A DNA stretch of 64,000 nucleotides from Arthrobacter sp. 9AX (GCF_902506095.1 NZ_LR733293.1:3347089-3411088), one strand, 5' to 3'. Counted from the stretch's first letter, positions 23,831-33,360 are shown. Notes: a model not told the origin generated them from the sequence alone. Translations and numbers: made by a program.

Positions 23831-25158
23831 GGGTTAACCCTAACTTTTTGTTGCGGATACCGCTGATTCGAGGCCGACGGTGTATTGGATGTGGCCGGAA
23901 CCAGCGACTCCAGGACGCGGATCGCCCGGTCCTCGAAGCCCTTGGCTGAGGGGTCCGTGAGGTTGGCGAGGAGCCGGACCACGAAGCGCATCAGGACAGG
24001 AATCGGCATCCCGGTCCGCAGCGCCAGCTTCATCACCGCGGGCTTGCCGATCAGTGCCGCGAACGCCCGGCCCAGGGTGAAGTGCGACCCCCACTGCTCC
24101 CGGACGTAGTCCGCGTACCGCGAAAGGTGCGCATCGGCGTCGTACGTTCCACCCGAAGAAGCCGAGCGGGAGGAGGCGTCGATAATGAACTCAGCGGCGA
24201 AACGTGCGGACTCCATGGCGTAGGAGATGCCCTCGCCGTTGAACGGGGAAACCATGCCGCCGGCGTCACCAAGCAATAGCAGGCCGGGCGAGTAATGCGG
24301 CGTGCGGTTGAAGCCCATAGGCAGCGCGGCCCCGCGGATTTCGCCCACCTGGTTCTCCGGCGTGAAGCCCCACTCCGCGGGCATGCCGGCGGTCCATTCG
24401 CGCAGGACCTGCTTGTAGTCAAGCTTGCCGAACTCCCTGGACGAATTCAGGATGCCCAGGCCCACGTTGGACGTGCCGTCGCCGACGCCGAACACCCAGC
24501 CGTAGCCGGGCAGCAGTTTGCCGTCGCGGCCGGGGAGCTCCAGCCAGCCTTCCATCCAGTCATCGTTGGTGCGCTGCGAAGTGAAGTAGGTCCGGACGGC
24601 CACACCGATGGGGCGGTCGTCGCGCTTCTGGATGCCGAGGGACACGGCAGTACGCGTGGAGTTGCCGTCCGCGGCGAGGACGACGTCGGCCCTGAACTCG
24701 TGCGCGTGGCCCGTCTTGCGTCCGGACTCGTCAAGGAGCGCTGCGCGGACGCCGGTAACCCGGCCGTCGGCGTTCCGCAGCGCCTCGGTGACGCTGTGCC
24801 GTTCAAGGATCACCGCACCGGCGGCCTGGGCATGCCGGGCCAGTTCCTCGTCGAAACCGAGCCGGGTGCGGATCAGGCCGTACTCCGGGAAGTCCGATAC
24901 CTCCGGCCAGGGAAGCTCGATGGTGCGGCCGCCGGCGATCAGGCGCAGGCCCTTGTTGCGGCGCCAGCCCTCGTTCTCCGGGTGCGGCAGGCCAAGTTTC
25001 TGGATTTCCCGGACGGCGCGCGGGGTGAGGCCGTCGCCGCAGACCTTCTCCCGCGGGAAGCTCGTCTTCTCCAAAACGGTGACGTCGATGCCCGCCCTGG
25101 CAAGGTAGTACGCGGCGGTGGAGCCGGCCGGCCCCGCGCCGACAATCAGTACCTTCAC
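23827..25158 (-). CDS. menJ: FAD-dependent geranylgeranyl/menaquinone reductase
   Basis: 443-residue flavoprotein of the geranylgeranyl reductase family. FAD fold at the N-terminus (KVLIVGAGPAGSTAAYYLARAG), the family block SFPREKVCGDGLTPRAV, DVVLAADGNSTRTAVSLG, and the second FAD motif GLLLLGDAGGMVSPFNGEGISYAMESAR. In actinobacteria the enzyme next to menG saturates one isoprene unit of menaquinone (MenJ), and the gene order menG-menJ-prenyl synthase supports that reading. Starts 3 bp after menG and overlaps the next gene. Confidence 0.85.
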   Translation of the reverse strand: MKVLIVGAGPAGSTAAYYLARAGIDVTVLEKTSFPREKVCGDGLTPRAVREIQKLGLPHPENEGWRRNKGLRLIAGGRTIELPWPEVSDFPEYGLIRTRLGFDEELARHAQAAGAVILERHSVTEALRNADGRVTGVRAALLDESGRKTGHAHEFRADVVLAADGNSTRTAVSLGIQKRDDRPIGVAVRTYFTSQRTNDDWMEGWLELPGRDGKLLPGYGWVFGVGDGTSNVGLGILNSSREFGKLDYKQVLREWTAGMPAEWGFTPENQVGEIRGAALPMGFNRTPHYSPGLLLLGDAGGMVSPFNGEGISYAMESARFAAEFIIDASSRSASSGGTYDADAHLSRYADYVREQWGSHFTLGRAFAALIGKPAVMKLALRTGMPIPVLMRFVVRLLANLTDPSAKGFEDRAIRVLESLVPATSNTPSASNQRYPQQKVRVNP

Positions 25159-25161
25159 AGG

Positions 25162-25941
25162 TCAGCGGGTGATGTTGCGGCGCAGCTTGGCCACCGGGCC
25201 CTTGTGCGCGGCGATGGCGGCAGCGGCGTTCCCTGCGTCCGGCCCTGCCGGCTTGTACGCGCGGTGGACGGCCACGATGCCACCGGTGAGGTTGCGGTAG
25301 GTGACCTTCTCCCAGCCGCTCTCCTGCAGCCAGGCGGCCAGGTGGTCCTGGTCCGGCCAGGCGCGGATTGACTCGGCGAGGTAGACGTAGGCGTCGGGGT
25401 TGGAGGCGACCTTCACCGCGATGGCCGGCAGGGCGCGCATGAGGTATTCGGTGTACATGGTCCGCCAGAGCGGCACCACCGGCTGGGAGAATTCGGCGAT
25501 GACCAGGCGCCCGCCGGGCTTGGTGACGCGGAGCATCTCCTGGAGCGCCTTCTTGGGCTCGTTAACGTTGCGCAGCCCGAACGAAATGGTGGTGGCGTCA
25601 AAGGTGTTGTCCGCGAACGGCAGGTTGGTGGCGTCACCGGCGATGAAGTCGATGTCCGGGCGGCGGCGCTTGCCCACCTTGAGCATGCCCAGGGAGAAGT
25701 CGCACGCCACCACATCAATCCCGGCGTCGGCATATGGCTCGCTGGATGTGCCGGTACCGGCAGCCAGGTCCAGGACGCGCTGCCCCTTGGACACTTCCAT
25801 GGCCTCCACCACAACCTTGCGCCAGCGGCGGGTCTGCCCCATCGAGAGGACATCGTTGACGACGTCGTATTTCGGTGCGACGTCGTCAAACATCGTGGCT
25901 ACTTCGTCCGGACGCTTATCCAAGGATGCTCGGTTCACCAT
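25162..25941 (-). CDS. menG: Demethylmenaquinone methyltransferase
   Basis: 259-residue SAM-dependent methyltransferase (UbiE/MenG). Motifs: [25 protein letters not shown] at the N-terminus, the SAM site [37 protein letters not shown] and [19 protein letters not shown]. It adds the ring methyl group in the last step of menaquinone synthesis. Divergent from menF (start at 26101), so the 160-bp gap holds both promoters. Confidence 0.93.
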   Translation of the reverse strand: MVNRASLDKRPDEVATMFDDVAPKYDVVNDVLSMGQTRRWRKVVVEAMEVSKGQRVLDLAAGTGTSSEPYADAGIDVVACDFSLGMLKVGKRRRPDIDFIAGDATNLPFADNTFDATTISFGLRNVNEPKKALQEMLRVTKPGGRLVIAEFSQPVVPLWRTMYTEYLMRALPAIAVKVASNPDAYVYLAESIRAWPDQDHLAAWLQESGWEKVTYRNLTGGIVAVHRAYKPAGPDAGNAAAAIAAHKGPVAKLRRNITR

Positions 25942-26100
25942 GACATTGTCTCAAATGTTCAGGTGGGTCCGGACCAAGCCGGCTTCCGCCACACCGGGGC
26001 CTGGCCTGCGGCGTTGGTCCGGGCGGTTCGGGGGTCCCGGCTGCTCCCCTGCTTCGTCGTAACCGGCCCCACCAGTAAAAAGGAGTACCGTGGAGCAATC

Positions 26101-27501
26101 ATGACCAGCACGTTCCGCACCTTGACAGTCCCCCTCGATGGCCAACAATTCGCCGGGGGGCTGCCGTCGTTTTTGGTCCGGGACGACCTCCTCTGCTGGA
26201 CCCGCCGAGAGGCAGGACTGGTCGGCTTCGGCGAGATCGCCCGCTTCACGGCCACGGGCCCCGAGCGTTTCCTCGAGGCCGATATCTGGTGGCGCCACCT
26301 GGTCCTCGAGGCGGACATCGCCGACTCCGTGGAGCTCCCCGGCACGGGCCCTGTGGCCTTCGGCTCCTTCGCCTTCTCCAAAACCTCTGCCCACGAGTCA
26401 CGCCTGATCGTGCCCGAAATAGTTGTGGGGGTCCGGGACGGCCGGGTATGGCTCACCCAGTTAACGTTCGACGACGGCCCCCTCACCGAGGCGGGCGCCC
26501 TCGCCGCCCTGGAGCACTGGCTCCGCAGCGGCACCCCGGCAGTCCAGCCGGCGGGACGGACGACGGCGGCAGCGGACTTGGCCGGCGCCGTCACCTCCGG
26601 CAACGTCCCCGCCCAGGCGGGCGGCGCCGTCGTACGCCCCCTGCCCCTTGCTGCCGGGGCAACCCTGCACACAGGATCGCTTAGCGAGGAAGACTGGAAG
26701 GCGGCAGTTGCCGCCGGGGTGGCCGAGATCCGGACCGGGTCGCTGGAGAAGCTGGTGCTCGCGCGCGACATCGTGGCAACGGTGCCCACCGGCGTCAACG
26801 CCGCGAAAGTGCTCCGCGAACTCGCCGGGCGGTACCGCGAATGTTGGACATACGGCGTGGACGGCCTGGTGGGCGCGACGCCGGAGATGCTGATCCAGGT
26901 GGAGGGCCGTACCGCGCAGGCGCGCGTGCTGGCCGGAACCCTGGACCGCCGCGACGCGCACGGTGAGGACGGACTCCCCATGGACTACGCCACGAGGGTA
27001 CTGGCGGGGTCGGAGAAGCAGCGGCACGAGCACGAGATCGCCATTCAGTCGCTGACCACCCAGCTCGCGCCGTTCTCCGAGGCGATGAACGCCCATGACG
27101 AGCCGTTCATCCTGGAGCTGCCCAACGTGTGGCACCTGGCCTCGGACGTGAAGGCTGAACTGGCTGAGATAGAAGGGCACGTGCCCACCTGCCTGGCGCT
27201 GATCAACGCCCTGCACCCCACTGCCGCTGTCTGCGGAACGCCCACCCAGGTTGCCGGAGCCCTGATCCGGAAGCTGGAGCACCTGGACCGGGGGCCCTAC
27301 GCCGGACCGGTGGGCTGGCTGGACGCAGCCGGAAACGGCGAATGGGGCATCGCGCTGCGCGGCGCCGTGATCGAAGGCCCCGACACGGTGCGGCTGTATG
27401 CCGGCTGCGGAATAGTTGACGGCTCGCAGCCCGAGGCCGAGCTCGCAGAAACCTGGGCCAAGTTCCGGCCGATGCTGGAAGCGCTCGGGATCAAGAACTA
27501 G
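26101..27501 (+). CDS. menF: Isochorismate synthase
   Basis: 466-residue chorismate-binding enzyme that isomerises chorismate to isochorismate, the entry step to menaquinone. C-terminal catalytic domain from about residue 200: IRTGSLEKLVLARDIVATVP, ATPEMLIQVEG, VLAGTLDRR, LPNVWHLASDVKAEL, and INALHPTAAVCGTPTQVA, followed by DRGPYAGPVGWLDAAGNGEWGIALRGA. The ATG at 26101 has GGAG about 5 bp upstream. The N-terminal 190 residues are variable. Menaquinone rather than siderophore use is inferred from menG, menJ, menD and menC nearby. Confidence 0.92.
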   Translation: MTSTFRTLTVPLDGQQFAGGLPSFLVRDDLLCWTRREAGLVGFGEIARFTATGPERFLEADIWWRHLVLEADIADSVELPGTGPVAFGSFAFSKTSAHESRLIVPEIVVGVRDGRVWLTQLTFDDGPLTEAGALAALEHWLRSGTPAVQPAGRTTAAADLAGAVTSGNVPAQAGGAVVRPLPLAAGATLHTGSLSEEDWKAAVAAGVAEIRTGSLEKLVLARDIVATVPTGVNAAKVLRELAGRYRECWTYGVDGLVGATPEMLIQVEGRTAQARVLAGTLDRRDAHGEDGLPMDYATRVLAGSEKQRHEHEIAIQSLTTQLAPFSEAMNAHDEPFILELPNVWHLASDVKAELAEIEGHVPTCLALINALHPTAAVCGTPTQVAGALIRKLEHLDRGPYAGPVGWLDAAGNGEWGIALRGAVIEGPDTVRLYAGCGIVDGSQPEAELAETWAKFRPMLEALGIKN

Positions 27502-27550
27502 GCAGCGCGATGTGTCGTTTTCGCAGTTCAGAGCCCCACATCGTGCTGCC
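27501..27550. repeat. REP-like palindrome after menF
   Basis: Arms GGCAGCGCGATGTG (27501-27514) and CACATCGTGCTGCC (27537-27550), 13 of 14 pairing, loop 22 nt with TGTCGTTTT. It directly follows the menF stop and may also act as a terminator. Loosely related to family A at 8215 and 39963. Confidence 0.5.
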
Positions 27551-27613
27551 CGCTTGGGAGCGTCCGGCACCGGAGACAGCTCTGCCTCGCCTAGGCTTGA
27601 AAACAGGAGTAAT

Positions 27614-27637
27614 TTAGTTATCCAATAGTGAAACTAA
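27614..27637 (+). promoter_or_regulatory. Palindrome upstream of amino-acid ABC operon
   Basis: TTAGTT and AACTAA arms with a 12-bp centre, inside an AT-rich 120-bp leader (27590-27722), unusual for this GC-rich window. An AGTA-CCGCA-TACT element lies further down at 27688-27700. Candidate operator/promoter for the SBP-permease-ATPase operon. Confidence 0.35.
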
Positions 27638-27722
27638 GTTTCCTGTGATGCACATCTCTTATTGGGCGCTACACTATGAACCGATTTAGTACCGCATACT
27701 CCTGCAACAAAAGGTAAGAAAC

Positions 27723-28526
27723 ATGCAGCTCAAGTCCCTGGCCACGGCCACAATGACCGCCAAGGCAGCAGCACTTTTCGCCGTTGGCGCACTAACCCTC
27801 ACGGCCTGCGGCGGCGGAAGCGCAACTCCGGCAGCCTCTGAAGGCGGCGTCCAGCTCATCAACTCCGGCAAGCTCACCGTCTGCTCGGACATCCCCTATG
27901 AGCCGTTCGAATTCGACAAGGACGGCCAGACGGTCGGCTTCGATGTGGACATCGCCAAGGAACTCGCCAAGGACTTTGGCGCCGAACTGAGCATCGTGGA
28001 CAGCTCCTTCGAAGCCATCGAGACCGGTACCGCCCTCACGCAGTGCGATCTCGGCATCTCCTCCATCTCCATCACGGACACCCGCAAGGCCGTGATGGAC
28101 TTCTCCACCCCGTACCTCGACGACGACCTCGCACTCGTGGCCAGCGACAGCTCCGGCATCAAGAGCCTGGACGATGCCAAGGGCAAGAAGGTGGGTGTCC
28201 AGCAGGCCACCACCGGCGCCGATTACGCCCAAAAGGAGGGCATCGACGCGCAGCAGTTCGAGGACACCGGCCTCCTGGTGCAGGCACTCGAAGCCGGCAC
28301 CATCGACGCCGCCCTGGGCAACCAGTCCGTCCTGGGCTACGCCATCAAGGACCAGCCGAAGTTCAAGAGCGTTGAGGACTTTGCCACCGGCGAACAGCTG
28401 GGCATCTCCATCAAGAAGGGCAACACCGCCATGGCAGAGAAGGTCAACGGCACCCTCAAGCGCCTGACCGATGACGGCTCGCTGGAGAAGTTCAAGACCA
28501 CCTGGTTCGGCGAAACCGCCAAGTAG
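27723..28526 (+). CDS. Amino-acid ABC transporter substrate-binding lipoprotein
   Basis: 267-residue exported lipoprotein: basic N-terminus, hydrophobic stretch and lipobox LTAC at residues 24-27. The mature part is the SBP_bac_3 family: GKLTVCSDIPYEPFEFDKDGQTVGFDVDIAKELAKDFG, CDLGISSISITDTRKAVMDFSTPYLDDDLALV, and DAALGNQSVLGYAI. It delivers a polar amino acid to the permease at 28673. The preference (glutamate, cystine, others) cannot be fixed. A hairpin in the 146-bp gap to the permease gene may raise the binding protein above the other subunits. Confidence 0.9.
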   Translation: MQLKSLATATMTAKAAALFAVGALTLTACGGGSATPAASEGGVQLINSGKLTVCSDIPYEPFEFDKDGQTVGFDVDIAKELAKDFGAELSIVDSSFEAIETGTALTQCDLGISSISITDTRKAVMDFSTPYLDDDLALVASDSSGIKSLDDAKGKKVGVQQATTGADYAQKEGIDAQQFEDTGLLVQALEAGTIDAALGNQSVLGYAIKDQPKFKSVEDFATGEQLGISIKKGNTAMAEKVNGTLKRLTDDGSLEKFKTTWFGETAK

Positions 28527-28600
28527 CCACCCACCTGTAGTCGCCGTGGAGGCCTGGGGCTCCCCCGCCCTGGCACCGTTTCGGCCCAGAGAACTACGCA

Positions 28601-28647
28601 GCAGGGGCCCCGGACCGGGCTGTACGCAGACCGTCCGGGGCCTCTGC
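28601..28647 (+). terminator. Intercistronic hairpin between SBP and permease genes
   Basis: Arms GCAGGGGCCCCGGAC (28601-28615) and GTCCGGGGCCTCTGC (28633-28647), 14 of 15 pairing, loop 17 nt, no T-run. Probably an attenuating or mRNA-stabilising hairpin that lets the binding protein be made in excess. Confidence 0.55.
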
Positions 28648-28672
28648 CACGCACAACGAATGTGAGCACCCC

Positions 28673-29464
28673 ATGGCAATGACCGCACGTCAGCGAGCCA
28701 GAGTAAGCCTCTATGTCCAGGCCGGAATCTTTGTGGTGGCCATCGCCGCGCTGATCCTGGCCACCGACTGGAAGACCATCGGCAACAGCGTCTTCAACTT
28801 CGCCAAGATCGGGCCGATGTTCCCCGGCATCTTCACCACCGGCCTGGTGAACACCCTCATCTACACGGTCCTCGGCTTCGTGGTGGGCCTCTCGGGCGGC
28901 CTGCTGCTGGCCCTGATGAAGCTCTCCAGCTTCCCGCTCTACCGCTGGATCGCCACCGGCTACATTGAATTCTTCCGCGGCATCCCCGCCCTGCTGGTGT
29001 TCATCGCCTTCGGCTACGGCGTGCCGCTGGCGTTCGGCGTCTCGTGGAACATCACCCTGGTGGTGATGCTGTCCCTCGGCATCGTGGCCTCCGCGTACAT
29101 CGCCGAGACCCTCCGCGCCGGCCTGCAGGCAGTGCCTAAGGGTCAGCTCGAAGCGGCCCGGTCCCTGGGCATGCCGCAGTGGCGGGCCATGGTGACCATC
29201 GTGATCCCGCAGGCCTTCCGTATCGTCCTGCCGCCGCTCACCAACGAGGTCATCCTGCTCACCAAGGACTCCTCGCTGATCTACGTCCTGGGCCTCACCG
29301 CTTCGCAGTACGAGCTCACCAAGTTCGGCCGGGACGGTATCTCCAGCCTGGGTGCCGGGCTCACCCCGCTCCTGGTAGCCGGCGCCTTCTACCTGGTGAT
29401 CACCATCCCGCTGAGCCTCCTGGCCCGGAAGTTCGAAAGCCGCTCCGCGCGGACCAAGCGATAG
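28673..29464 (+). CDS. Amino-acid ABC transporter permease
   Basis: 263-residue permease of the HisM/GlnP type. A TM helix at 17-37 precedes the core of about five helices; the cytoplasmic EAA loop is AETLRAGLQAVPKGQLEAARSLGMPQWRAMVTIVIPQAFRIVLPPL, strongly conserved in polar amino-acid uptake systems. The single permease gene suggests a homodimer. Followed after 13 bp by the ATPase gene. Confidence 0.92.
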   Translation: MAMTARQRARVSLYVQAGIFVVAIAALILATDWKTIGNSVFNFAKIGPMFPGIFTTGLVNTLIYTVLGFVVGLSGGLLLALMKLSSFPLYRWIATGYIEFFRGIPALLVFIAFGYGVPLAFGVSWNITLVVMLSLGIVASAYIAETLRAGLQAVPKGQLEAARSLGMPQWRAMVTIVIPQAFRIVLPPLTNEVILLTKDSSLIYVLGLTASQYELTKFGRDGISSLGAGLTPLLVAGAFYLVITIPLSLLARKFESRSARTKR

Positions 29465-29477
29465 GCAGGCAAGCTAA

Positions 29478-30281
29478 ATGAACGACGTCGTAAACAACTC
29501 CCGCGGCGGAACGGCAACAGTGCACGCCGCCGGTGTGTCCATCACGGACCTGCGCAAATCCTACGGAACGAACGAGGTGCTCAAAGGCATCAGCCTGGAC
29601 GTGGCGCCGGGCGAAGTGGTGTGCCTGATCGGGCCCTCCGGCTCCGGCAAGTCCACCCTCCTGCGCTGCGTCAACCTGCTCGAGCAACCCAACCAGGGCA
29701 GCATCCACGTGGGCGGTTTCGAAGCCACCGACCCCGATGTGGACATCGACAAGATGCGCCGCAAGGTGGGCATGGTGTTCCAGCAGTTCAACCTCTTCCC
29801 GCACCTGGACGCCAAGCGCAACTGCTCCATCGCGCAGGTCAAGGTCCTTAAGCGCTCCCAGGCCGAGGCGGACAAAGTATCCCTGCACAACCTTGAGCGT
29901 GTGGGTCTGGGCCACCTCGCGGACCGGTTCCCGGACCAGCTGTCCGGCGGCCAGCAGCAGCGCGTGGCCATTGCCCGGGCGCTCAGCATGGACCCCGAGC
30001 TCATGCTCTTCGACGAGCCCACCTCCGCCCTGGACCCCGAAACGGTGGGCGATGTCCTCTCCGTCATGCGTAACCTCGCCAAGGAGGGCATGACCATGCT
30101 GGTGGTCACCCACGAGATGGGCTTCGCCCGCGAAGTGGCGGACCGTGTGGTGTTTATGGACGGCGGCGTTGTGGTGGAGGAAGGCGTGGCCGAGCAGGTC
30201 ATTGCCGCCCCCGCGCAGCCGCGCACCAAGGAGTTCCTGCGCCGCGTGCTCGACCCGACCCACATCGAGATCGAGGAATAG
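29478..30281 (+). CDS. Amino-acid ABC transporter ATPase
   Basis: 267-residue GlnQ/HisP-type ATPase. Walker [15 protein letters not shown]-loop [12 protein letters not shown], signature [15 protein letters not shown], Walker [15 protein letters not shown] and H-loop [11 protein letters not shown] are intact. Residues 1-18 are an extra N-terminal stretch. Last gene of the three-gene operon; a terminator follows. Confidence 0.93.
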   Translation: MNDVVNNSRGGTATVHAAGVSITDLRKSYGTNEVLKGISLDVAPGEVVCLIGPSGSGKSTLLRCVNLLEQPNQGSIHVGGFEATDPDVDIDKMRRKVGMVFQQFNLFPHLDAKRNCSIAQVKVLKRSQAEADKVSLHNLERVGLGHLADRFPDQLSGGQQQRVAIARALSMDPELMLFDEPTSALDPETVGDVLSVMRNLAKEGMTMLVVTHEMGFAREVADRVVFMDGGVVVEEGVAEQVIAAPAQPRTKEFLRRVLDPTHIEIEE

Positions 30282-30341
30282 ACGCGCTCCGGCCGCCGCT
30301 GCTGCTGTTGCTCTGACGACGCGCAGCTGACGCCGCGCAAT

Positions 30342-30381
30342 AGCCCTGTCGTACCCACATCCGGGCAGCGACAGGGCTTTT
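30342..30381 (+). terminator. Rho-independent terminator of the amino-acid ABC operon
   Basis: Perfect 10-bp stem AGCCCTGTCG/CGACAGGGCT (30342-30351, 30369-30378), loop 17 nt, followed by TTT. It lies 61 bp beyond the ATPase stop. Confidence 0.85.
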
Positions 30382-30525
30382 GCGCGTCGAAAGTGAAGTT
30401 GCGTGTCGCCAACCTGGCCTTTACTTGTATCTCGGGGCGAGCCGACAATGGGTCCAACGGCAGCGTCCGCCGGATCAGCGGCGGAACTGCCGGTCCCGCA
30501 GGCAAACCCCGCGCAGGAGCGATCC

Positions 30526-31353
30526 ATGAACCAGCGGACCTACCCATCCGGCGTGCCGTGCTGGATCGACACGGAGCAACCCGACGTTGATGCCGCCGCT
30601 GAGTTCTACGCGGGACTTTTCGGCTGGACGTTCGAGGACGTGATGCCGCCGGGCGCGACGGGCCGCTATCTGATAGCACGGCTCGGGGGCAGGGACGTTG
30701 CGGGCCTGGGCAGCGGGCAGGAGGGAACCACGGCGTGGAACACCTACGTAGCAGTGGACGACGCCGATGCTGCAGTTCCACGCCTCGTGGCGGCCGGTGC
30801 CAGCCTCCTGTCCGCGCCAGCGGATGCCGGGGAAGGCGGCCGCAGCGCGGCGATGGTGGACCCGGACGGCGCCGCATTCCGCCTCTGGCAGGCGAAGCGC
30901 CGTCCAGGGGCCCAGCTGGCAAATCAGCCGGGGACCTGGAATTTCAGCGATCTCCACACCCCGAACCCCGAGGCCGCCATGGCCTTCTACGGAAAAGCGT
31001 TCGGCTGGCAGGTGGACGACATCGGCTACGGGCTTATGGTCCGCCGCCCCGGCTACGGCGACCACCTCGAAGCGACAGTCGACCCGGACATCAGGGCACG
31101 GCAGTCGACGTTCCCCGCCCCCGCAGGCTTTGAGGACGCGGTCGCCTGGATCGTAGCCAGCTCCTCCGACGAACCACCGCACTGGCACGTCACGTTCACC
31201 GTTGCAGACAGGGACCGGACCGTGGCAGAGGCCGGGCGGCTGGGCGCTGAGGTTATTCGGCAGGACGACACCGATTGGACGCGCGAGGCACTGATCCGGG
31301 ACCCGCAGGGAGCGGTATTCAGCACCAGCCAGTTCACTCCCCCGGGCGGTTAG
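30526..31353 (+). CDS. VOC-family protein with two glyoxalase-like domains
   Basis: 275 residues, two tandem vicinal-oxygen-chelate modules (about 8-130 and 140-270): GVPCWIDTEQPDVDAAAEFYAGLFGWTFED and GTWNFSDLHTPNPEAAMAFYGKAFGWQVDD. This layout matches the actinobacterial CFP30B-like group, whose reaction is not established. Start ATG at 30526 with AGGAG 5-6 bp upstream. It is convergent with menD. Confidence 0.85.
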   Translation: MNQRTYPSGVPCWIDTEQPDVDAAAEFYAGLFGWTFEDVMPPGATGRYLIARLGGRDVAGLGSGQEGTTAWNTYVAVDDADAAVPRLVAAGASLLSAPADAGEGGRSAAMVDPDGAAFRLWQAKRRPGAQLANQPGTWNFSDLHTPNPEAAMAFYGKAFGWQVDDIGYGLMVRRPGYGDHLEATVDPDIRARQSTFPAPAGFEDAVAWIVASSSDEPPHWHVTFTVADRDRTVAEAGRLGAEVIRQDDTDWTREALIRDPQGAVFSTSQFTPPGG

Positions 31354-31379
31354 CACCCTGTCACGCGGGCGGACCTAGG

Positions 31380-33143
31380 CTAGCGCGCGAGCACTCCCCC
31401 AACGGCAGCGGCGACGGCGCCCTTAATCCGGGCATGCAGGGCGCGCAGGCCGCTGCGGTCCGCGCGGACCTCAAGGATAGTGCGGCCCTCCACGGGTTGG
31501 CCGAGCGCTTCGGCGAGTGCCGCCGTCGTACTGACTGAGACATGCCCGACGCCGTACGCTGCGGCAAGTGCCGCGATGTCCACTGTGTGCGGGGTGCCGA
31601 AGAGGCGTTCGACGGCGTCGCCGTACGTTCCAGCCTCCCGCACCGCGCCATGTTCCAGCAGGTCGAAGATGGCACCGCCGGAGTCGTTGAGGACCACGAT
31701 CCGCAGCTGCGGCTGCTCTTCCCCGGCGCCCAGGAGCAGGCCCCCGGCGTCGTGCAGGAAGGTGACGTCGCCAAGGAGGACGGTGGTTTCCTGCCGGCCG
31801 CCGAGGGCGATGCCGGTGGCGGTGGAAACGGTGCCGTCGATCCCTGCGAGGCCCCGGTTGGCATAGACCGTGGCGGCGGGGTCCGGGGCGGGCAGGCCGG
31901 CCAGGTCCGCGTCGCGGATGCCGTTCGAGGAGCCGAGCACCAACTGCCCGCGGGCGTGCTTCCAGACGAGCGATGCCACCGCCGGTCCGGTGGCCGGCGC
32001 GTCTTCGGCCAGGACAAGGTCCAGTGCGTGCTGCGCGGCAGAACCGGCGAGCAGCCACGTATCCAGCCAGTCAGACGGGCCCCGGCCGGCAAAATCGGCG
32101 AGGTCGGCGAGGTCTTCCAGGGGAAGTTCGGTGCGCCGTCCGGGCTCATACCAGGCCACCGGAACCGGCTGGTACAACGCGGACGGCACGTCCGCCCGGG
32201 CCAGGAGCGCAGCAACCGGGCGGGACAGCGTGGGCCGGCCGAACAGCACCACGCGCTCGATCGGCTGCCCTGCGCCAGGCCCGAAGTGCTCCAGCAGCAG
32301 CCGGTACGGTCCCACCGCATTCGGCCCGAAACGCGCGTTCGAGGACGGCTCCGCCAGCAGCGGCAGGCCATGGGCGCGGGCGAAAGCCTCGGCGACGGGA
32401 CCGGCGTCGTGACCGGCCAACACCACGGTCCGGCGCTCGGGCAGGTCCGTCGAAGCAGGCGGCAGGTTCATGATGAGCGGCTCGGTGCCGATGCGGTACC
32501 GCGGCCGTCCGGCAGGCACCGGCAACCGGTCCGACGGCGCCGGAACCAGCGGATCCCGGAACGCAAGGTTGAGCTGCACCGGGCCCGGGGGGAAATCCGG
32601 GAATGCGCCGGTGGCGGCGGAAAGGCCAGTGTGGACGGCCCGTTCGGGGTTGGAGCCGGCGGGGATGTCGACGGCGAACCGCACCTGGTCGCCGAAGATG
32701 TCCGGCTGGACGGTGGTCTGGTTGGCGCCCGTTCCGCGGAGCTCGTCAGGGCGGTCGGCGGACAGGACGATCAGCGGAACCGCCGCGTGGTTGGCCTCCA
32801 TCACCGCCGGCAGCAGGTTGCCCACGGCGGTTCCGGACGTGGTGAGCACCGCCGCGGGCGATCCTGTGGACAGCGCCAGCCCCAGTGCCGTAAACCCGGC
32901 GGAGCGCTCGTCAATCCGGACCAGAAGCTCCACCCTGCCCTGGGCCGAGGCGTCCGCCAGTGCGTACGCCATGGGGGCGGACCGCGAACCCGGCGAGACC
33001 ACCACGTGCTGCACGCCGCCGTCGAGCAGCGCTTCGACGACCATCCGTGCGGATGCCAAGGCACTCAAGGGGGCCGCTGTGTCAGAAGAATCTGCGCCGG
33101 AAGTGTGGGCGGCGTCAGGGGCGGGGTCGTTCAGCGAAGTCAC
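31380..33143 (-). CDS. menD: SEPHCHC synthase
   Basis: About 587-residue thiamine-diphosphate enzyme that adds succinyl semialdehyde to isochorismate. N-terminal pyrimidine domain with VVVSPGSRSAPMAYALAD and DERSAGFTALGLALSTGSPAAVLTTSGTAVGNLLPAV; C-terminal diphosphate domain with ANRGLAGIDGTVSTATGIALG, VLLGDVTFLHDAGGL and VVLNDSGGAIFDLLEHG. The GTG at 33143 is the likeliest start, but the frame is open to 33197 and a clear ribosome-binding site is lacking. The presumed leader overlaps the 32-bp repeat array at 33167. Confidence 0.92.
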   Translation of the reverse strand: MTSLNDPAPDAAHTSGADSSDTAAPLSALASARMVVEALLDGGVQHVVVSPGSRSAPMAYALADASAQGRVELLVRIDERSAGFTALGLALSTGSPAAVLTTSGTAVGNLLPAVMEANHAAVPLIVLSADRPDELRGTGANQTTVQPDIFGDQVRFAVDIPAGSNPERAVHTGLSAATGAFPDFPPGPVQLNLAFRDPLVPAPSDRLPVPAGRPRYRIGTEPLIMNLPPASTDLPERRTVVLAGHDAGPVAEAFARAHGLPLLAEPSSNARFGPNAVGPYRLLLEHFGPGAGQPIERVVLFGRPTLSRPVAALLARADVPSALYQPVPVAWYEPGRRTELPLEDLADLADFAGRGPSDWLDTWLLAGSAAQHALDLVLAEDAPATGPAVASLVWKHARGQLVLGSSNGIRDADLAGLPAPDPAATVYANRGLAGIDGTVSTATGIALGGRQETTVLLGDVTFLHDAGGLLLGAGEEQPQLRIVVLNDSGGAIFDLLEHGAVREAGTYGDAVERLFGTPHTVDIAALAAAYGVGHVSVSTTAALAEALGQPVEGRTILEVRADRSGLRALHARIKGAVAAAVGGVLAR

Positions 33144-33166
33144 CAAACCAGTCTGCCACCCCCGAC

Positions 33167-33360
33167 GCCCCATCACTTCCCGCACGAAAACACCCAACGC
33201 CCCATCACTTCCTGCACCACCCCGCCTCGACGCTCCATCACTTGATGCACGTTAACCCGGAACGCTCTATCACTCTCCTGAAGAGAGTGATAGAGCGTTC
33301 CGATTATTCCTGCGGTATGTGAGAGAGCATCCTGGATTTACCCGCGTTAAGTGAGAGAGC
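33167..33360. repeat. Two-armed 32-bp-period repeat array around a perfect palindrome
   Basis: Short units (consensus AAGTGATRGRGC) recur every 32-33 bp: four in reverse orientation at 33167, 33199, 33232 and 33264, three in forward orientation at 33286, 33319 and 33350. The centre is a perfect 20-bp inverted repeat (33258-33277 and 33283-33302, 5-nt loop). It fills the gap between menD and phoX. Only the 12-bp core is conserved. Confidence 0.75.

Noticed and set aside
25963-26100. Extended menF start at 25963
   Set aside because: The first 46 residues are low quality and the ATG at 26101 has a ribosome-binding site and matches family length.
31542-33245. Plus-strand open frame (567 codons) opposite menD
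   Set aside because: MenD motifs are unambiguous on the minus strand; the opposite frame shows no domain.
33167-33360. Considered a CRISPR array because of 32-bp period
   Set aside because: Only about 12 bp of each unit are conserved, units occur in both orientations around a palindrome, there are no unique spacers of CRISPR length with full repeats, and no cas genes nearby.
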